Source: VAZQ01 sp046733355 (GTDB lineage: Bacteria; Pseudomonadota; Alphaproteobacteria; Rhizobiales; Xanthobacteraceae). From it: a stretch of 64,000 nt of DNA. The stretch is from contig JBKPOZ010000032.1 of the NCBI GenBank assembly GCA_046733355.1, forward strand, positions 48,954 to 112,953, given 5' to 3'. Below, in pieces: positions 34,647-44,303 of the stretch. Both the position numbers and the translations under genes were made by a program. The notes beneath the pieces are model-generated. The model saw only the letters and a program-made list of their open reading frames with translations, was not told the DNA's origin and made no database searches. Each line of letters starts with the position of its first letter. The first letter of the stretch is position 1.

Positions 34647-34775
34647 CGGCTGAAGCGACTGCGCGGTCGCGAACGCGGGATTGTCACTCCAACACGCATT
34701 CAACGTCGCACGCGCCGCAAAAGTTCCTCGCAACGCCGGCGACTATACCGGCGAGCTAAGCAGGACCACGGCTCC

Positions 34776-36020
34776 TTACCTTCCGGCTCGCCGCTGTATG
34801 TCGTCCAGAACCGCAGCCGTGGGCCAGCAGTCGAGCTTCAAGTGATGGGCTTTTTGATAGGCCCCCACCGAGGCGCGGGTTTGCATGCCGGCCTTGCCGT
34901 CGATCTTGTCTTTGTAGAGGCCAAGCTTGCTCAGCATGCGCTGCATGCTTTCCACTTCCGCGGTGCGCAGTTGCGAATTCTTGCTCCAGGGTGTTTCGAA
35001 CGGGCGCGGATCGCTGATGCGCTCGCTCAGATGCCCCACGAACAAAACATAGAGATCTGAAAAGTTATATTCCTTGATCACGTAGTAATTGCGCATAGTG
35101 AGAAAGGCAGGGCCGTAGATTCCTTCCGGCAGAAGGAGGGAGGCAGGCTCTGCAAGCTCGTTTGGCTTGGGCTTGCGCCCATAGGCGAGAACGAAACCCT
35201 GCTTTATCCAGTCACCCAGCGGGCGCGTATATTCGGGAATACCTATGGTGCAGTCGGTGCCGGGCGGCACGCGCACTTCATAGGCCCAGTGAACGCCGCG
35301 CTGCCAGCCTTTTGCCACGAGCTGCTGCGCTGCCGATGCGAGTGCATCTGGGACGGAATGCCAGATATCTTTCTTGCCGTCCCCGTCGAAATCAACGGCG
35401 TATTTGTAGAATTCGGAGGGCAGGAACTGTGTCAAGCCCATCGCGCCGCCCCAGGAGCTGCGCATCTCGGCGAGCGTGACGTGCCGTTCTTCCAGCATCT
35501 TGAGCGCGTAGAGCAACTCCTGTCGGAACATGTCCTTGCGTCGGCCGTAATATCCCTGCGTCGCAAGCACCGTAATCGCGTTTTTTGGCAGCCTGTACGT
35601 GCCAAATGCGGTTTCGCGCCCCCAGATCGCGAGGAGCACGTTCCCGGGTACACCATATTTCTCCTCGATCGCTGCCAAGGTGCGGGCGTGCTCGGCGGCC
35701 AATTTCCTTGCCTGCTCGGCAAGTCGGTTGATGGTGCTCTCCTTGATGTAGTCTGCCGGTGTTTGCACAAATTCCGCCTGGCCGCGCGGCGGCGCGCCTT
35801 CACGCCCGGGAACATCAAGATCCGGCAGCGTCAAATCGGGCTCGACGCCGCGGGTCGCCTCCTCGAACGTTCTGCGCGAAACCGCCAAGGCCTGTGCATC
35901 CGGCCAAAGGTTCTGCAGCCATCTGTGAAACCCGGCATCGAGCGCCATCGCCGGGCTGCGCAGGCCGATGGCAAGCAGAAGACCAAAGCAGATAAACGCG
36001 CAGTATTTCAGGATCGTCAT
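34776..36020 (-). CDS. Lytic murein transglycosylase, MltB family, with peptidoglycan-binding domain
   Basis: 414 residues from the ATG at 36020. Signal peptide (about 27 residues, LKYCAFICFGLLLAIGLRS). The SLT_2 catalytic domain has the acid in AIWGRETAFGTYRLPKNA, then SSWGGAMGLTQFLPSEFYKY with FDGDGKKDIWHSVPDALAS, which is the usual EF-hand-like loop of MltB. The last 60 residues are a PG_binding_1 fold (LQRMLSKLG-like MQRMLSKLGLYKDKIDGKAG). It cleaves glycan strands of peptidoglycan in the periplasm and forms anhydro-muramyl ends. It stands opposite the ribosome-associated gene, with 84 bases between the starts. Confidence 0.95.
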   Translation of the reverse strand: MTILKYCAFICFGLLLAIGLRSPAMALDAGFHRWLQNLWPDAQALAVSRRTFEEATRGVEPDLTLPDLDVPGREGAPPRGQAEFVQTPADYIKESTINRLAEQARKLAAEHARTLAAIEEKYGVPGNVLLAIWGRETAFGTYRLPKNAITVLATQGYYGRRKDMFRQELLYALKMLEERHVTLAEMRSSWGGAMGLTQFLPSEFYKYAVDFDGDGKKDIWHSVPDALASAAQQLVAKGWQRGVHWAYEVRVPPGTDCTIGIPEYTRPLGDWIKQGFVLAYGRKPKPNELAEPASLLLPEGIYGPAFLTMRNYYVIKEYNFSDLYVLFVGHLSERISDPRPFETPWSKNSQLRTAEVESMQRMLSKLGLYKDKIDGKAGMQTRASVGAYQKAHHLKLDCWPTAAVLDDIQRRAGR

Positions 36021-36104
36021 TCCGTCCGGTTCCTCAGAGTGCAACTAATCGAAGCGCATGCACGTTATTCAAGCGACTAAAAGCGCCAAAGGTATGGAGC
36101 TTCC

Positions 36105-36683
36105 ATGCAGGTTCCGCTGGAAATTGCTTTTCATAACATCGAAAGCTCGGAGTGGGCCGAGCAGGAAATCCGCACCCGGGTTGCCGAGCTGGAGAAAATC
36201 TTCGATCGCCTGGTTTCTTGCCGGGTCCGCATCGATCAACGAAACAAGGACCTGACCGGCACGATCCCGCCGGTCGTGCATATAGAGCTGGGCATTCCCG
36301 GCCGTGCCGAGATCGTCGTGAGTCACGAGCCCGACCGCTTGCTGCGCAAATACCAGCATCCTGACCTGCACAAGGCAATAAACGAGGCGTTTCGTGTCGC
36401 CGAGCGGCGCCTGCACGACATGAAGGAGCAGCTCGAAGATCGCTCACAGCGATCAGCCCACGATGCCGGGAGCCAGTCGCTTGGACAGGTTGCAGAGCTG
36501 AGACCTGAAGAGGACTTTGGATTCCTGCTCACGAAGGAGGGCAGCCTGCTTTATTTTCACCGCAACTCTGTGTTGTCCGGCGACTTCGATCGCCTCTCGC
36601 GCGGTGACGAGGTTCGCTATAACGAGGCCCTTGGAGATACCGGGCCCATCGCAACCAAGTTGCGCGTGAAGGCAGACAGCTAA
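36105..36683 (+). CDS. HPF/RaiA-like ribosome-associated protein with cold-shock-like C-terminal domain
   Basis: 192 residues. Residues about 1-105 show the sigma-54-modulation/HPF fold: LEIAFHNIESSEWAEQEIRT, then VHIELGIPGRAEIVVSHEP and DLHKAINEAFRVAERRLHDM. After a linker (about 106-130) comes an OB/cold-shock-like segment EDFGFLLTKEGSLLYFHRNS and SRGDEVRYNEALGDTGPIA. HPF proteins bind the 30S A/P sites and shut down ribosomes in stress; the cold-shock part may add RNA binding. The ATG has GGAG five bases upstream. It is likely stress regulated, though no operator can be identified. Confidence 0.88.
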   Translation: MQVPLEIAFHNIESSEWAEQEIRTRVAELEKIFDRLVSCRVRIDQRNKDLTGTIPPVVHIELGIPGRAEIVVSHEPDRLLRKYQHPDLHKAINEAFRVAERRLHDMKEQLEDRSQRSAHDAGSQSLGQVAELRPEEDFGFLLTKEGSLLYFHRNSVLSGDFDRLSRGDEVRYNEALGDTGPIATKLRVKADS

Positions 36684-36695
36684 TCTGGCAGGAAA

Positions 36696-37568
36696 CTAAT
36701 CGCTGCAAAAGTTGTATTGGAAGCGGTCGCCGTCGGCTTCCACCCGGCCCGCCGTGGGATGGGGAAAATGGATAGGCAGCACGAAGGTGCCGGTGCCGGC
36801 GACGTCGCCAAGAAAACGCCGCCGCGACCGCGCTGCCTGCTCGCGATCCCAGTCAAATATGGTCGACCAATCGGGCTCGCGGCACTGCAAGGCATGATGC
36901 ATGAGGTCGCCGATCACGACTGCGCGCTGCCCGCCCGCGCGAATGTTGACGCAGCAGTGGTGGGGTGAATGACCGGGCGTCGGCGTGAGCCACACCGTGT
37001 CGTCCAAGTCGAAATCGTCGTCGACAAGCAACGCCTGGCCGGCCGCTACCACCGGCTCGCAGTTGAAGCGCCAGACATTGCCCGGTGGATTCTCGCCACG
37101 CCTGGTCGCCTCTTCCCAGGCCGCGTATTCGCGCTTGTGAAATACGTATTTGGCCTTCGGGAAGGTGGGCACCCACCGGCCATTGCGCAGCAGCGTGTTC
37201 CACCCGCAGTGGTCGATGTGCAGGTGAGTGCAGAAGACATAGTCGATATCGTCAAACCGAAGGCCGGCTGCGTGGAAACCGTCGAGCCATGGCTGCTTGG
37301 GAAAGTCGAACGGCGGAGGATAGCCCTTGTCCTCGCCGGTGCAGGTATCCACGAGAATTATGTGCCTGGGCGTGCGCACGATAAACGTCTGATAAGTTAT
37401 GACCATCCGGCCCGATGCCGGATCAAAGATGAAGGGGTCAAGCTCTTTCAGGTGTCTCGCCCCGATCTGCGGATCATAGGCAGGAAACATCTCCTCCGGG
37501 CGCCGCCACGGCCCGTCCCGCTCGATGATGCTGGTTATTGTGACGTCGCCGATTGCAACCTTGCGCAT
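36696..37568 (-). CDS. MBL-fold metallo-hydrolase
   Basis: 290 residues. The zinc motif HLHIDHCGWN (HxHxDH) is intact, with the later TPTPGHSPHHCCV histidine, the aspartate in VIGDLMHH and the histidine in LPIHFPHPTAG. The frame QTFIVRTPRHIILVDTCTGE is typical of the lactonase/alkylsulfatase-like subgroup. It hydrolyses an ester or lactone bond; the substrate is not apparent. Convergent with the HPF-like gene, whose stop lies 12 bases away. Confidence 0.93.
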   Translation of the reverse strand: MRKVAIGDVTITSIIERDGPWRRPEEMFPAYDPQIGARHLKELDPFIFDPASGRMVITYQTFIVRTPRHIILVDTCTGEDKGYPPPFDFPKQPWLDGFHAAGLRFDDIDYVFCTHLHIDHCGWNTLLRNGRWVPTFPKAKYVFHKREYAAWEEATRRGENPPGNVWRFNCEPVVAAGQALLVDDDFDLDDTVWLTPTPGHSPHHCCVNIRAGGQRAVVIGDLMHHALQCREPDWSTIFDWDREQAARSRRRFLGDVAGTGTFVLPIHFPHPTAGRVEADGDRFQYNFCSD

Positions 37569-37708
37569 CGCTCCCCCTCAAACGTGCCCAGTTACTCAGT
37601 TACCGCGCAGCATTCAGCACAATAATAGACACGGCTGGCGGGGCAAAACCCCCATGCTATACAGTAACAAATTGACGGGTCGCCATACATGGGTGGCCTG
37701 AAGGAGAG

Positions 37709-38389
37709 ATGACCCTCTTGGATTGGCGCCGAGGCTCGCTCATTGCTGCAAGCTTTCTGGTAGTCGCGGGCGCGAGCGCGCTCGGCGCGGTCTTTTTGCC
37801 GCTCGCAGTCGAGCGGATTGACATGGGTGCAGCTGACGCGCCGCGTGGAATGCCCTGGGCACGCGCCGAGCCGCAGCAGAGCCCGGCGAGAACGGAGCAG
37901 CAATCGGCTCTTCCGCGCGCTACCGAACTGCCACTGGCCGTGCCGGAGGAGCGCAGCCCGCCATCGCTGCCGTTGGATCAGCACGTTGAGAGCCATGAAA
38001 ATGGCAGCGAACCGAAATCAGCATTTGCGCGGCAGCCAGAGAGCGTGCGTCGCGAGCCACTTGCGTCCGCTCCACCGGCCGCAGTTCAGGAAGAAGTGCC
38101 GCCTGAGAAACCGCAAGCCCGTTCGTCGGCTCCGAATGTGACGGAAACGACGGCGCCAATTCAAAGGCGATCATCGGTCCGTACCGAGCGTCATGCGGCA
38201 AAAGCCAAACAGGCCGCAGATACCAATACTGCAAAAAGAACGAATGAAGCGCGGCGTGCACTGCGCAGATTTGATGACAATCTGCGCGATGTCCCGGTGA
38301 GCGCCTACGCGAGCGACGGCCGCCCGCGCACCATCATTATTCATCCGACCTCTATCCAGGATTACTATTATTACTCGGTGAGGCGGTGA
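37709..38389 (+). CDS. Hypothetical protein with signal-anchor and low-complexity body
   Basis: 226 residues behind GGAGAG. An N-terminal hydrophobic helix at about 10-32 (LIAASFLVVAGASALGAVFL) anchors it. The body is rich in A, E, P, R and Q with no fold visible. The last 30 residues, ASDGRPRTIIIHPTSIQDYY with a tyrosine run, look ordered and may be the conserved end of a secretory protein. I recognise no family. The next gene is convergent. Confidence 0.6.
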   Translation: MTLLDWRRGSLIAASFLVVAGASALGAVFLPLAVERIDMGAADAPRGMPWARAEPQQSPARTEQQSALPRATELPLAVPEERSPPSLPLDQHVESHENGSEPKSAFARQPESVRREPLASAPPAAVQEEVPPEKPQARSSAPNVTETTAPIQRRSSVRTERHAAKAKQAADTNTAKRTNEARRALRRFDDNLRDVPVSAYASDGRPRTIIIHPTSIQDYYYYSVRR

Positions 38390-38586
38390 TTGCAGAAGAC
38401 AGAGGGAGGGCGAACGCCGGTATCTCCGTGTTCTGTCATCTGACCTGTTGGTCATGAACCCTTCTCGCCACCAAGGGCGAGATCGTGATCGCGCGTGCCG
38501 GATCATTCGTTCGCGACGGCGATCGCGTGCGTCCTGTCACCGCTGGCGGGACCTCCACCCGCGAGTGACCTCTGACGGGCGCGTCC

Positions 38587-39306
38587 TTACAGCTCGGCTT
38601 CGCCCTCAATGGCCTTCCTGTTCTCCAAGCAATAATAGCCGGCGAGCCTGGCCAGCCATTTCCGATTGGTCCAGTCCTTCAACACGCGGCTGACGTTTTC
38701 GCGCGCAATGCCTGCCATGGCGGCAAGATCGCTCTGGGTTACCTTCTGGCGGACGAGAATGCGTCCGCTGCCCACGTCTCGGCCGAATGCTTCGGCAAGC
38801 GCAAGGAGCGCGCGGGCAACCCGGCCTCTCACGGAGAGAAAACTAGTCGCCGCAAGGGCCTCGTTGGTGCTGCGCAAGCGGCGCGCCAGCAACATCATCA
38901 CGTGCCGCCATAGCTCGGGGCTTTGTTGGCCGAAAGTCTCAAAGGCCGTCCTGCTGACAAAGCTCAACCGGGAATCGCGCAGCGCAAACACGGAGGCCGA
39001 GCGAGGAGCGCCATCGATCATTGACAGCTCGCCAATAACCGCGCTCGGACCCAATATGGCCAGGATGCGCTCACTGCCGTTCGGCGCGCTCACGCTCGCT
39101 TTGAGCAGACCCTCGTCCACGCGATAGCAGCCATTGCCTTCATCCCCCGCCATAAACAGGGTCTGATCGGCTTTCAGCGTGACCACGCGCGCCTTTGAGA
39201 AGAGGCCGGTGGCGAATTCGCCCGGTAGCGCCCCGAGCACGCCGGTCGAATGAGGATCAGCTTTATTCATGCGCGCCGGATCCATGGCACGGATGGCCCC
39301 AGCCAT
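38587..39306 (-). CDS. Crp/Fnr-family transcription regulator
   Basis: 239 residues if it starts at 39306; ATGs at 39285 and 39270 are alternatives, none with a strong ribosome site. The cyclic-nucleotide fold runs from about 25 to 140 (LKADQTLFMAGDEGNGCYRV, LGPSAVIGELSMIDGAPRSA). The helix-turn-helix is at about 185-215 (VTQSDLAAMAGIARENVSRV). GELSMIDGAPRSA keeps the cyclic-AMP type phosphate-binding cassette, so it may bind cAMP, of which an adenylate cyclase (47290) is encoded in the window. It is divergent from the HlyD-like gene and may control it. Confidence 0.93.
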   Translation of the reverse strand: MAGAIRAMDPARMNKADPHSTGVLGALPGEFATGLFSKARVVTLKADQTLFMAGDEGNGCYRVDEGLLKASVSAPNGSERILAILGPSAVIGELSMIDGAPRSASVFALRDSRLSFVSRTAFETFGQQSPELWRHVMMLLARRLRSTNEALAATSFLSVRGRVARALLALAEAFGRDVGSGRILVRQKVTQSDLAAMAGIARENVSRVLKDWTNRKWLARLAGYYCLENRKAIEGEAEL

Positions 39307-39365
39307 TATAATTCAGCATCGGCGGGAGGGCATGCATTAAACAACGACCTGGAGCAGGGTAAACC

Positions 39366-40424
39366 ATGATGCGCACACAGAAAAAGAATGGCCGATTGTG
39401 CTCAGCGGGAATGAAGCTCGCGATGCTTACCATATTCTCATTCACGGTCATCGCAGCGGCGCTGCAGCCGGCGCGGGACATTGCGGCGGAAACAGGCGGC
39501 AGACAGTGGCGGGCAGTTGCGCCTGGCCACGTCGAACCCGCCTCGGGAGATGTCAGCCTGATGAGTGCCGCCACCGGGCGTGTCGCCGAGGTCCTGGTGA
39601 GTGCGAGCGACCGGGTGTTCGCCGGCGAGCTTCTGATCCGCCTGGACGCAGCGGATGCCCGCGCACGGCTTGCCAAGGCACAGGCGCAATTCGCCATGCA
39701 AAAGCGCGCGCGCAATGATGAGGCGGTCTCCGGCAAAGCGGCGCAGCGGCGCAAGGCTGAGGATGCGGCGGCCGATGCCGAAAACGCCGTGTTCGAGGCG
39801 CAGGCCGCGCTTGATGTCGCTGTGGCCGCAAAGCATCGAGGTGGCGGCTCGCAACGCACCGTTGACGATGCCCGGGCAAAACTGGTTCGCCTGCAGGATC
39901 AGTTAAAAGAACAGCAGACCGAATTGCGCAGGGTCGAGGCACAGTCAGGCATGCCTTTGCCGACGCAGAGCGAAGGCCAGTTAAACATGGCGCGCGCCGA
40001 ATTGTCAGGCGCACAAGCGGCGCTGGAGAAGACGCACATTCGAGCGCCGACTGATGGAACGGTGCTGCAGGTCAATGCGAGGTCTGGCGAGATGGCGGGC
40101 CCCACCTCCACCCAGCCCCTGTTGCGTTTCGGCAATATCTCCAAATTGCGTGTTCGCGCGGAAGTCGACGAGGCCGATTTTGCCGAGATCTATCTGGACG
40201 CTCCGGTGGTGGTGCGCGCGACAGCGCTGCCGGAGCGCGAGCTCGGCGGCAAGTTATCTTTCATCGCGCCGATCCTGGGGCGGCCGCGCATCAGCGCCGG
40301 CAAGGCGGAGAATGCAAACGTGGTGGAAGTATTCGTCGAATTGGCGGATCCAGGCCCTCTTGTACCCGGCATGAAAGTAGACGTGTATTTCATGGCGCAG
40401 TCACAGCCCCAGCCCACGCATTAG
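39366..40424 (+). CDS. HlyD-family periplasmic adaptor, orphan
   Basis: 352 residues. N-terminal membrane segment at about 17-35 (AMLTIFSFTVIAAALQ), then the barrel-sandwich half VAPGHVEPASGDVSLMSAAT, a coiled coil at about 95-215 (ARLAKAQAQFAMQKRARNDE to LKEQQTELRRVEAQSG) and the returning lipoyl half EKTHIRAPTDGTVLQVNARS. The C-terminal part ends LVPGMKVDVYFMA. Adaptors bridge an inner-membrane pump to the outer membrane; no ABC or RND pump gene adjoins, so the partner is elsewhere. Divergent from the Crp-type regulator. Confidence 0.92.
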   Translation: MMRTQKKNGRLCSAGMKLAMLTIFSFTVIAAALQPARDIAAETGGRQWRAVAPGHVEPASGDVSLMSAATGRVAEVLVSASDRVFAGELLIRLDAADARARLAKAQAQFAMQKRARNDEAVSGKAAQRRKAEDAAADAENAVFEAQAALDVAVAAKHRGGGSQRTVDDARAKLVRLQDQLKEQQTELRRVEAQSGMPLPTQSEGQLNMARAELSGAQAALEKTHIRAPTDGTVLQVNARSGEMAGPTSTQPLLRFGNISKLRVRAEVDEADFAEIYLDAPVVVRATALPERELGGKLSFIAPILGRPRISAGKAENANVVEVFVELADPGPLVPGMKVDVYFMAQSQPQPTH

Positions 40425-40473
40425 CCAGTCTTCCAATTCGAACGGCAAGTCGGTGCGGGAGGGGAGCACAACA

Positions 40474-42549
40474 TTGCCTGCGGCCAGACTCGGCATTGAT
40501 ATCGGTGGCACGTTCACGGACGTGGCGCTCGAGGCCGGCGAGCGGCGCTTTACCGCAAAAATTTTGACGACCTCGCGCTCGCCGGCGCAAGGCGTGCTCG
40601 CAGCCGTGCGCGCCGTCATCTCGCAAGCGCGGATCGCGCCGGCCGACGTGCGTCTGATCGTGCACGGCACGACCCTTGCCACCAATGCGCTGATCGAACG
40701 GAAGGGGGCCAAGACCGCCCTGCTCACGACGGAAGGTTTCCGGGATGTTGTCGAAATTCGTCACGAGAACCGGTTTGAGCAGTACGACGTGAATATTGAT
40801 TTACCGCCGCCGCTGGTGCCCCGGCGGCTGCGCTTTCCAGTGCGCGAGCGAGTGGATGCGCAAGGCAAGGTTCTGGTCCCGCTCGACGAGGCGAACGCGG
40901 CGCACGCGCTCGATCAGCTCGCCGCAAACTCGGTAGAAGCGGTAGCGATTGGATTCCTGCACAGTTTCACCAATCCCGAGCATGAGCGGCGCGTTGGCGC
41001 AATGATCGCCAACCAGTTTCCTGAAATGCGAGTTACTCTTTCGAGCGAAGTCTCGCCGGAGATGCGGGAATACGAGCGATTCTCCACCGCCTGCGCCAAT
41101 GCATACATCCAACCGCTGATCGGCACGTATATCGCTACGCTCGAGCGCGAGCTTGCGCGCGCCGGCTTTACATGTCCGCTGCTGCTGATGACATCCGGGG
41201 GAGGGATTACGCATGTGGAAACCGCGATCCGCTTTCCGGTGCGTCTCGTAGAGTCGGGTCCTGCCGCGGGCGCGATTTTTGCCGCCTGCATCGCGCGTCA
41301 GCACGCGTTGCCGGAAGTTTTATCCTTCGACATGGGCGGCACGACTGCAAAGATCTGTCTCATCGATCAAGCCCAGCCGCAGACGGCGCGGTCTTTTGAG
41401 GTCGCGCGGATTTATCGTTTTCTCAAGGGCAGCGGCATGCCGCTGCGTATTCCGGCAATCGGGATGGTCGAAATCGGTGCGGGAGGCGGCTCAATTGCGC
41501 GGATCGACGCGCTCCGCCGTATTACCGTAGGTCCGGACAGCGCAGGGGCCGAGCCCGGACCCGTATGCTATGGCCGGGACGGCATCGAGCCGACCGTCAC
41601 GGATGCCGATGTGATCCTCGGTCGCATCCACCCCGAGACCTTCTCCGGCGGCGCCATTCGCCTCGATGTGAATGGCGCAAAAAGCGCTATCGCCGAGCGG
41701 ATCGGAGCCCCCCTCCATCTTTCCGCCGAGCACGCAGCGCTGGGCATCAGTGAAATCGTGGATGAGACTATGGCCAACGCGGCGCGCGTCCATGCGATCG
41801 AAAGCGGAAAGGATCTGCGACGGCGCACCCTGGTCGCCTTCGGTGGCGCGGCGCCCCTGCATGCCACGCGTCTTGCCGAAAAGCTCGGCATCAACCGCAT
41901 ACTCGTGCCGGCCAATGCGGGGGTTGGCTCGGCGGTTGGCCTGCTGCGCGCTCCCGTGGCCTACGAGATCGTGCGCAGCCGGCTCATGCGGCTCGGCAGT
42001 TTCGATGGCGCGGCGGCGAATCGGCTGTTGAGCGACATGCGCGGCGAAGCCGAAGCAATTGTCAGACGCGCCGCGCCGCTTGCCGAACTGGTCGAGCGGC
42101 GCTCGGCCTTCATGCGTTATCGTGGCCAGGGGCATGAGATCGCCGTCGAGTTGCCGGTGCGCACGCTGGCCGAGGGCGATGCACCCCTCATCCGCGCGCT
42201 GTTCGAAAAGGCCTACTGCAGCCTCTACAGCCGAGCCATCCCGAACGTCGAAATCGAAATTCTAAGCTGGGTGGTCGCGCTGAGCGTGCCCGCAGAAGGG
42301 CGACTTGCCGATGCAACGGCGGAAGAGCCGAGCAAAGCCCGTCCTCGCGGCCGCACATCGTTATTCGATCCGACAAGCGCCGAGTTCCGCGATGTGCCGA
42401 CCTACTGGCGGGACGATCTCGCGTGCGGAGCCCGCATCGCGGGTCCTGCGATCATTGCCGAGCGCGAGACTTCCACCGTCGTGGGCGCGGGTTTTGACGC
42501 GCGCATCGACGTCTTCGGCTATATTGAGCTTACCCGACGCGAAGGCTGA
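40474..42549 (+). CDS. Hydantoinase/oxoprolinase family protein A (HyuA-like)
   Basis: 691 residues from a TTG start nine bases behind GGGAGGGG; a GTG at 40453 would add seven residues but overlaps that site. ATP-grasping motifs of the ASKHA fold are LGIDIGGTFTDVALEAG, VHGTTLATNALIERKGAK and SFDMGGTTAKICLI. The family hydrolyses cyclic amides or carboxylates ketones with ATP (hydantoin, oxoproline, acetone, acetophenone). Its B subunit follows after 2 bases. The substrate is unknown; the linked alcohol dehydrogenase and transporter suggest a small hydroxy or keto compound. Confidence 0.93.
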   Translation: MPAARLGIDIGGTFTDVALEAGERRFTAKILTTSRSPAQGVLAAVRAVISQARIAPADVRLIVHGTTLATNALIERKGAKTALLTTEGFRDVVEIRHENRFEQYDVNIDLPPPLVPRRLRFPVRERVDAQGKVLVPLDEANAAHALDQLAANSVEAVAIGFLHSFTNPEHERRVGAMIANQFPEMRVTLSSEVSPEMREYERFSTACANAYIQPLIGTYIATLERELARAGFTCPLLLMTSGGGITHVETAIRFPVRLVESGPAAGAIFAACIARQHALPEVLSFDMGGTTAKICLIDQAQPQTARSFEVARIYRFLKGSGMPLRIPAIGMVEIGAGGGSIARIDALRRITVGPDSAGAEPGPVCYGRDGIEPTVTDADVILGRIHPETFSGGAIRLDVNGAKSAIAERIGAPLHLSAEHAALGISEIVDETMANAARVHAIESGKDLRRRTLVAFGGAAPLHATRLAEKLGINRILVPANAGVGSAVGLLRAPVAYEIVRSRLMRLGSFDGAAANRLLSDMRGEAEAIVRRAAPLAELVERRSAFMRYRGQGHEIAVELPVRTLAEGDAPLIRALFEKAYCSLYSRAIPNVEIEILSWVVALSVPAEGRLADATAEEPSKARPRGRTSLFDPTSAEFRDVPTYWRDDLACGARIAGPAIIAERETSTVVGAGFDARIDVFGYIELTRREG

Positions 42550-42551
42550 TC

Positions 42552-44297
42552 ATGGTCGCACGTGCAAACGCGGCGCTTGCGCAAATTCACACGCAGATCA
42601 TGTGGAGCCGCTTGATCGCGGTGGTTGAGGAGCAGGCCCAGACCATGCTGCGCACCGCCTTCAGCACGTCGGTGCGCGAGGCAGGCGATCTTTCCGCGGG
42701 CGTATTCGATCGCCATGGGCGCATGCTGGCGCAGGCGGTCACCGGCACCCCCGGGCACGTCAACTCCATGGCCAATGCGGTGAGACATTTTCTCGACGTC
42801 TATCCGCTTGCGACGATGAAACCCGGAGATCACTACATCACCAACGATCCATGGCTGACCTCCGGACACCTGCACGACATTACCGTGGTCACTCCGAGCT
42901 TCTATCGCGGCGAGCCGGTGGGCTTGTTCGCAAACACCATCCATGTCGTGGATATCGGCGGCCTCGGCATGGGTCCGGACGGACGGCAGGTGTTCGAAGA
43001 GGGTTTTGCTATTCCGATCATGCCGCTCGCTCGCGCCGGAGCCATGAACGAGGATCTCCTGCGGCTCGTGCGCGCCAATGTGCGCGAGCCTCTGCAGGTC
43101 GAGGGCGATATCTACGCCACTGCTGCGTCAAACGACAAGGGCAGCCGTCGGCTCATCGAGATGATGGACGAGTTCGAGATCGCCAATCTCGATCGCCTCG
43201 GCGACGCAATCGTCGATGCGTCGCGCGAAGCGACGCTCGAGCGCATCCGGGCGCTGCCGAGCGGAACCTATTACAACACGCTTACCATGGATGGCTACGA
43301 CAAGCCGCTCACCCTGAGCGCCGCCCTAACTATTTCTGAGAATGGCATTCATGTGAACTTCGACGGCACTTCGCCCGCCTCAAGCTACGGCATCAATGTC
43401 GTGTACAATTATTGTCTTGCCTATACCGCATTCGGCGTGAAGTGCCTTGTCGCGCCCGACGTGCCGAACAACGCCGGCTCTCTTGCGCCCATTACGGTGA
43501 GCGCCCCGGAAGGCTGCGTGCTCAACGTGAAGCGGCCATGGCCAGTGGCGGCGCGGCATACGGTCGGCCACATGCTGCCGGATGTCGTGTTCGGCTGCCT
43601 GCACCAGGTGATGCCGGACGGAGTGCCTGCGGAAGGCGCGTCCTCGCTTTGGAACCCGCAAATCTTCGGCGGCGGCTCTCTCGTCGACGAGGTAGAGGCG
43701 GGCAGCGATGCGACTGCATTGCCGGAATTCAGCAGTGTCATTTTTCATTGCGGCGGTGCCGGCGCGCGGCCGACGAAGGATGGCCTCAGTGCAACCGCAT
43801 TTCCTTCGGGCGTACGCACCATTCCCGTGGAAGCAACCGAAAGCATTGCCCCGATCGTGTTTTATCGCCGCGAGTTTCGCGAGCGCTCCGGCGGAGCGGG
43901 CAAATTCCGGGGCGGTCTCGGCCAGGTGATCGAGCTGGGCGGTGCGGGATCGGCCGCCATCGCGCTGTTGTGCAATTTCGAGCGCGTGCACCACCCGGCG
44001 CGGGGGCGCGAGAGGGGGCTTGCCGGCGCTCCCGGGGCAGTGTCGCTGCGCTCGGGCCGTCCGATCAAGCCGAAGGGTCGACAGACTGTACCCCCGCGCG
44101 ATGCCATTCGCCTGGAGCTGCCGGGCGGCGGCGGTTTTGGGGATCCACGCAGACGCGATCCACAGCGCGTTGCCGATGACGTGCGCGATGGATTTATCAC
44201 CACGGACGATGCTCGCCGCGACTACAGTGTCGTGCTCGATGCACACGGGCACGTAGACGTGCAAGCGACCCGGAGCCTTCGCTCCGCCGCAGATTAA
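42552..44297 (+). CDS. Hydantoinase/oxoprolinase family protein B (HyuB-like)
   Basis: 581 residues, start ATG with a GAAGG site. Family landmarks are SRLIAVVEEQAQTMLRTAFS, DRHGRMLAQAVTGTPGHV, HYITNDPWLTSGHLHDI and the C-terminal SGGAGKFRGGLGQVIELG, then LPGGGGFGDPRRRDP. It forms the complex with the A subunit encoded just upstream and supplies the second half of the active site. Full length and intact. The next gene starts 6 bases after its stop, so A, B and the dehydrogenase are one operon. Confidence 0.94.
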   Translation: MVARANAALAQIHTQIMWSRLIAVVEEQAQTMLRTAFSTSVREAGDLSAGVFDRHGRMLAQAVTGTPGHVNSMANAVRHFLDVYPLATMKPGDHYITNDPWLTSGHLHDITVVTPSFYRGEPVGLFANTIHVVDIGGLGMGPDGRQVFEEGFAIPIMPLARAGAMNEDLLRLVRANVREPLQVEGDIYATAASNDKGSRRLIEMMDEFEIANLDRLGDAIVDASREATLERIRALPSGTYYNTLTMDGYDKPLTLSAALTISENGIHVNFDGTSPASSYGINVVYNYCLAYTAFGVKCLVAPDVPNNAGSLAPITVSAPEGCVLNVKRPWPVAARHTVGHMLPDVVFGCLHQVMPDGVPAEGASSLWNPQIFGGGSLVDEVEAGSDATALPEFSSVIFHCGGAGARPTKDGLSATAFPSGVRTIPVEATESIAPIVFYRREFRERSGGAGKFRGGLGQVIELGGAGSAAIALLCNFERVHHPARGRERGLAGAPGAVSLRSGRPIKPKGRQTVPPRDAIRLELPGGGGFGDPRRRDPQRVADDVRDGFITTDDARRDYSVVLDAHGHVDVQATRSLRSAAD

Positions 44298-44303
44298 TCG
44301 CCC

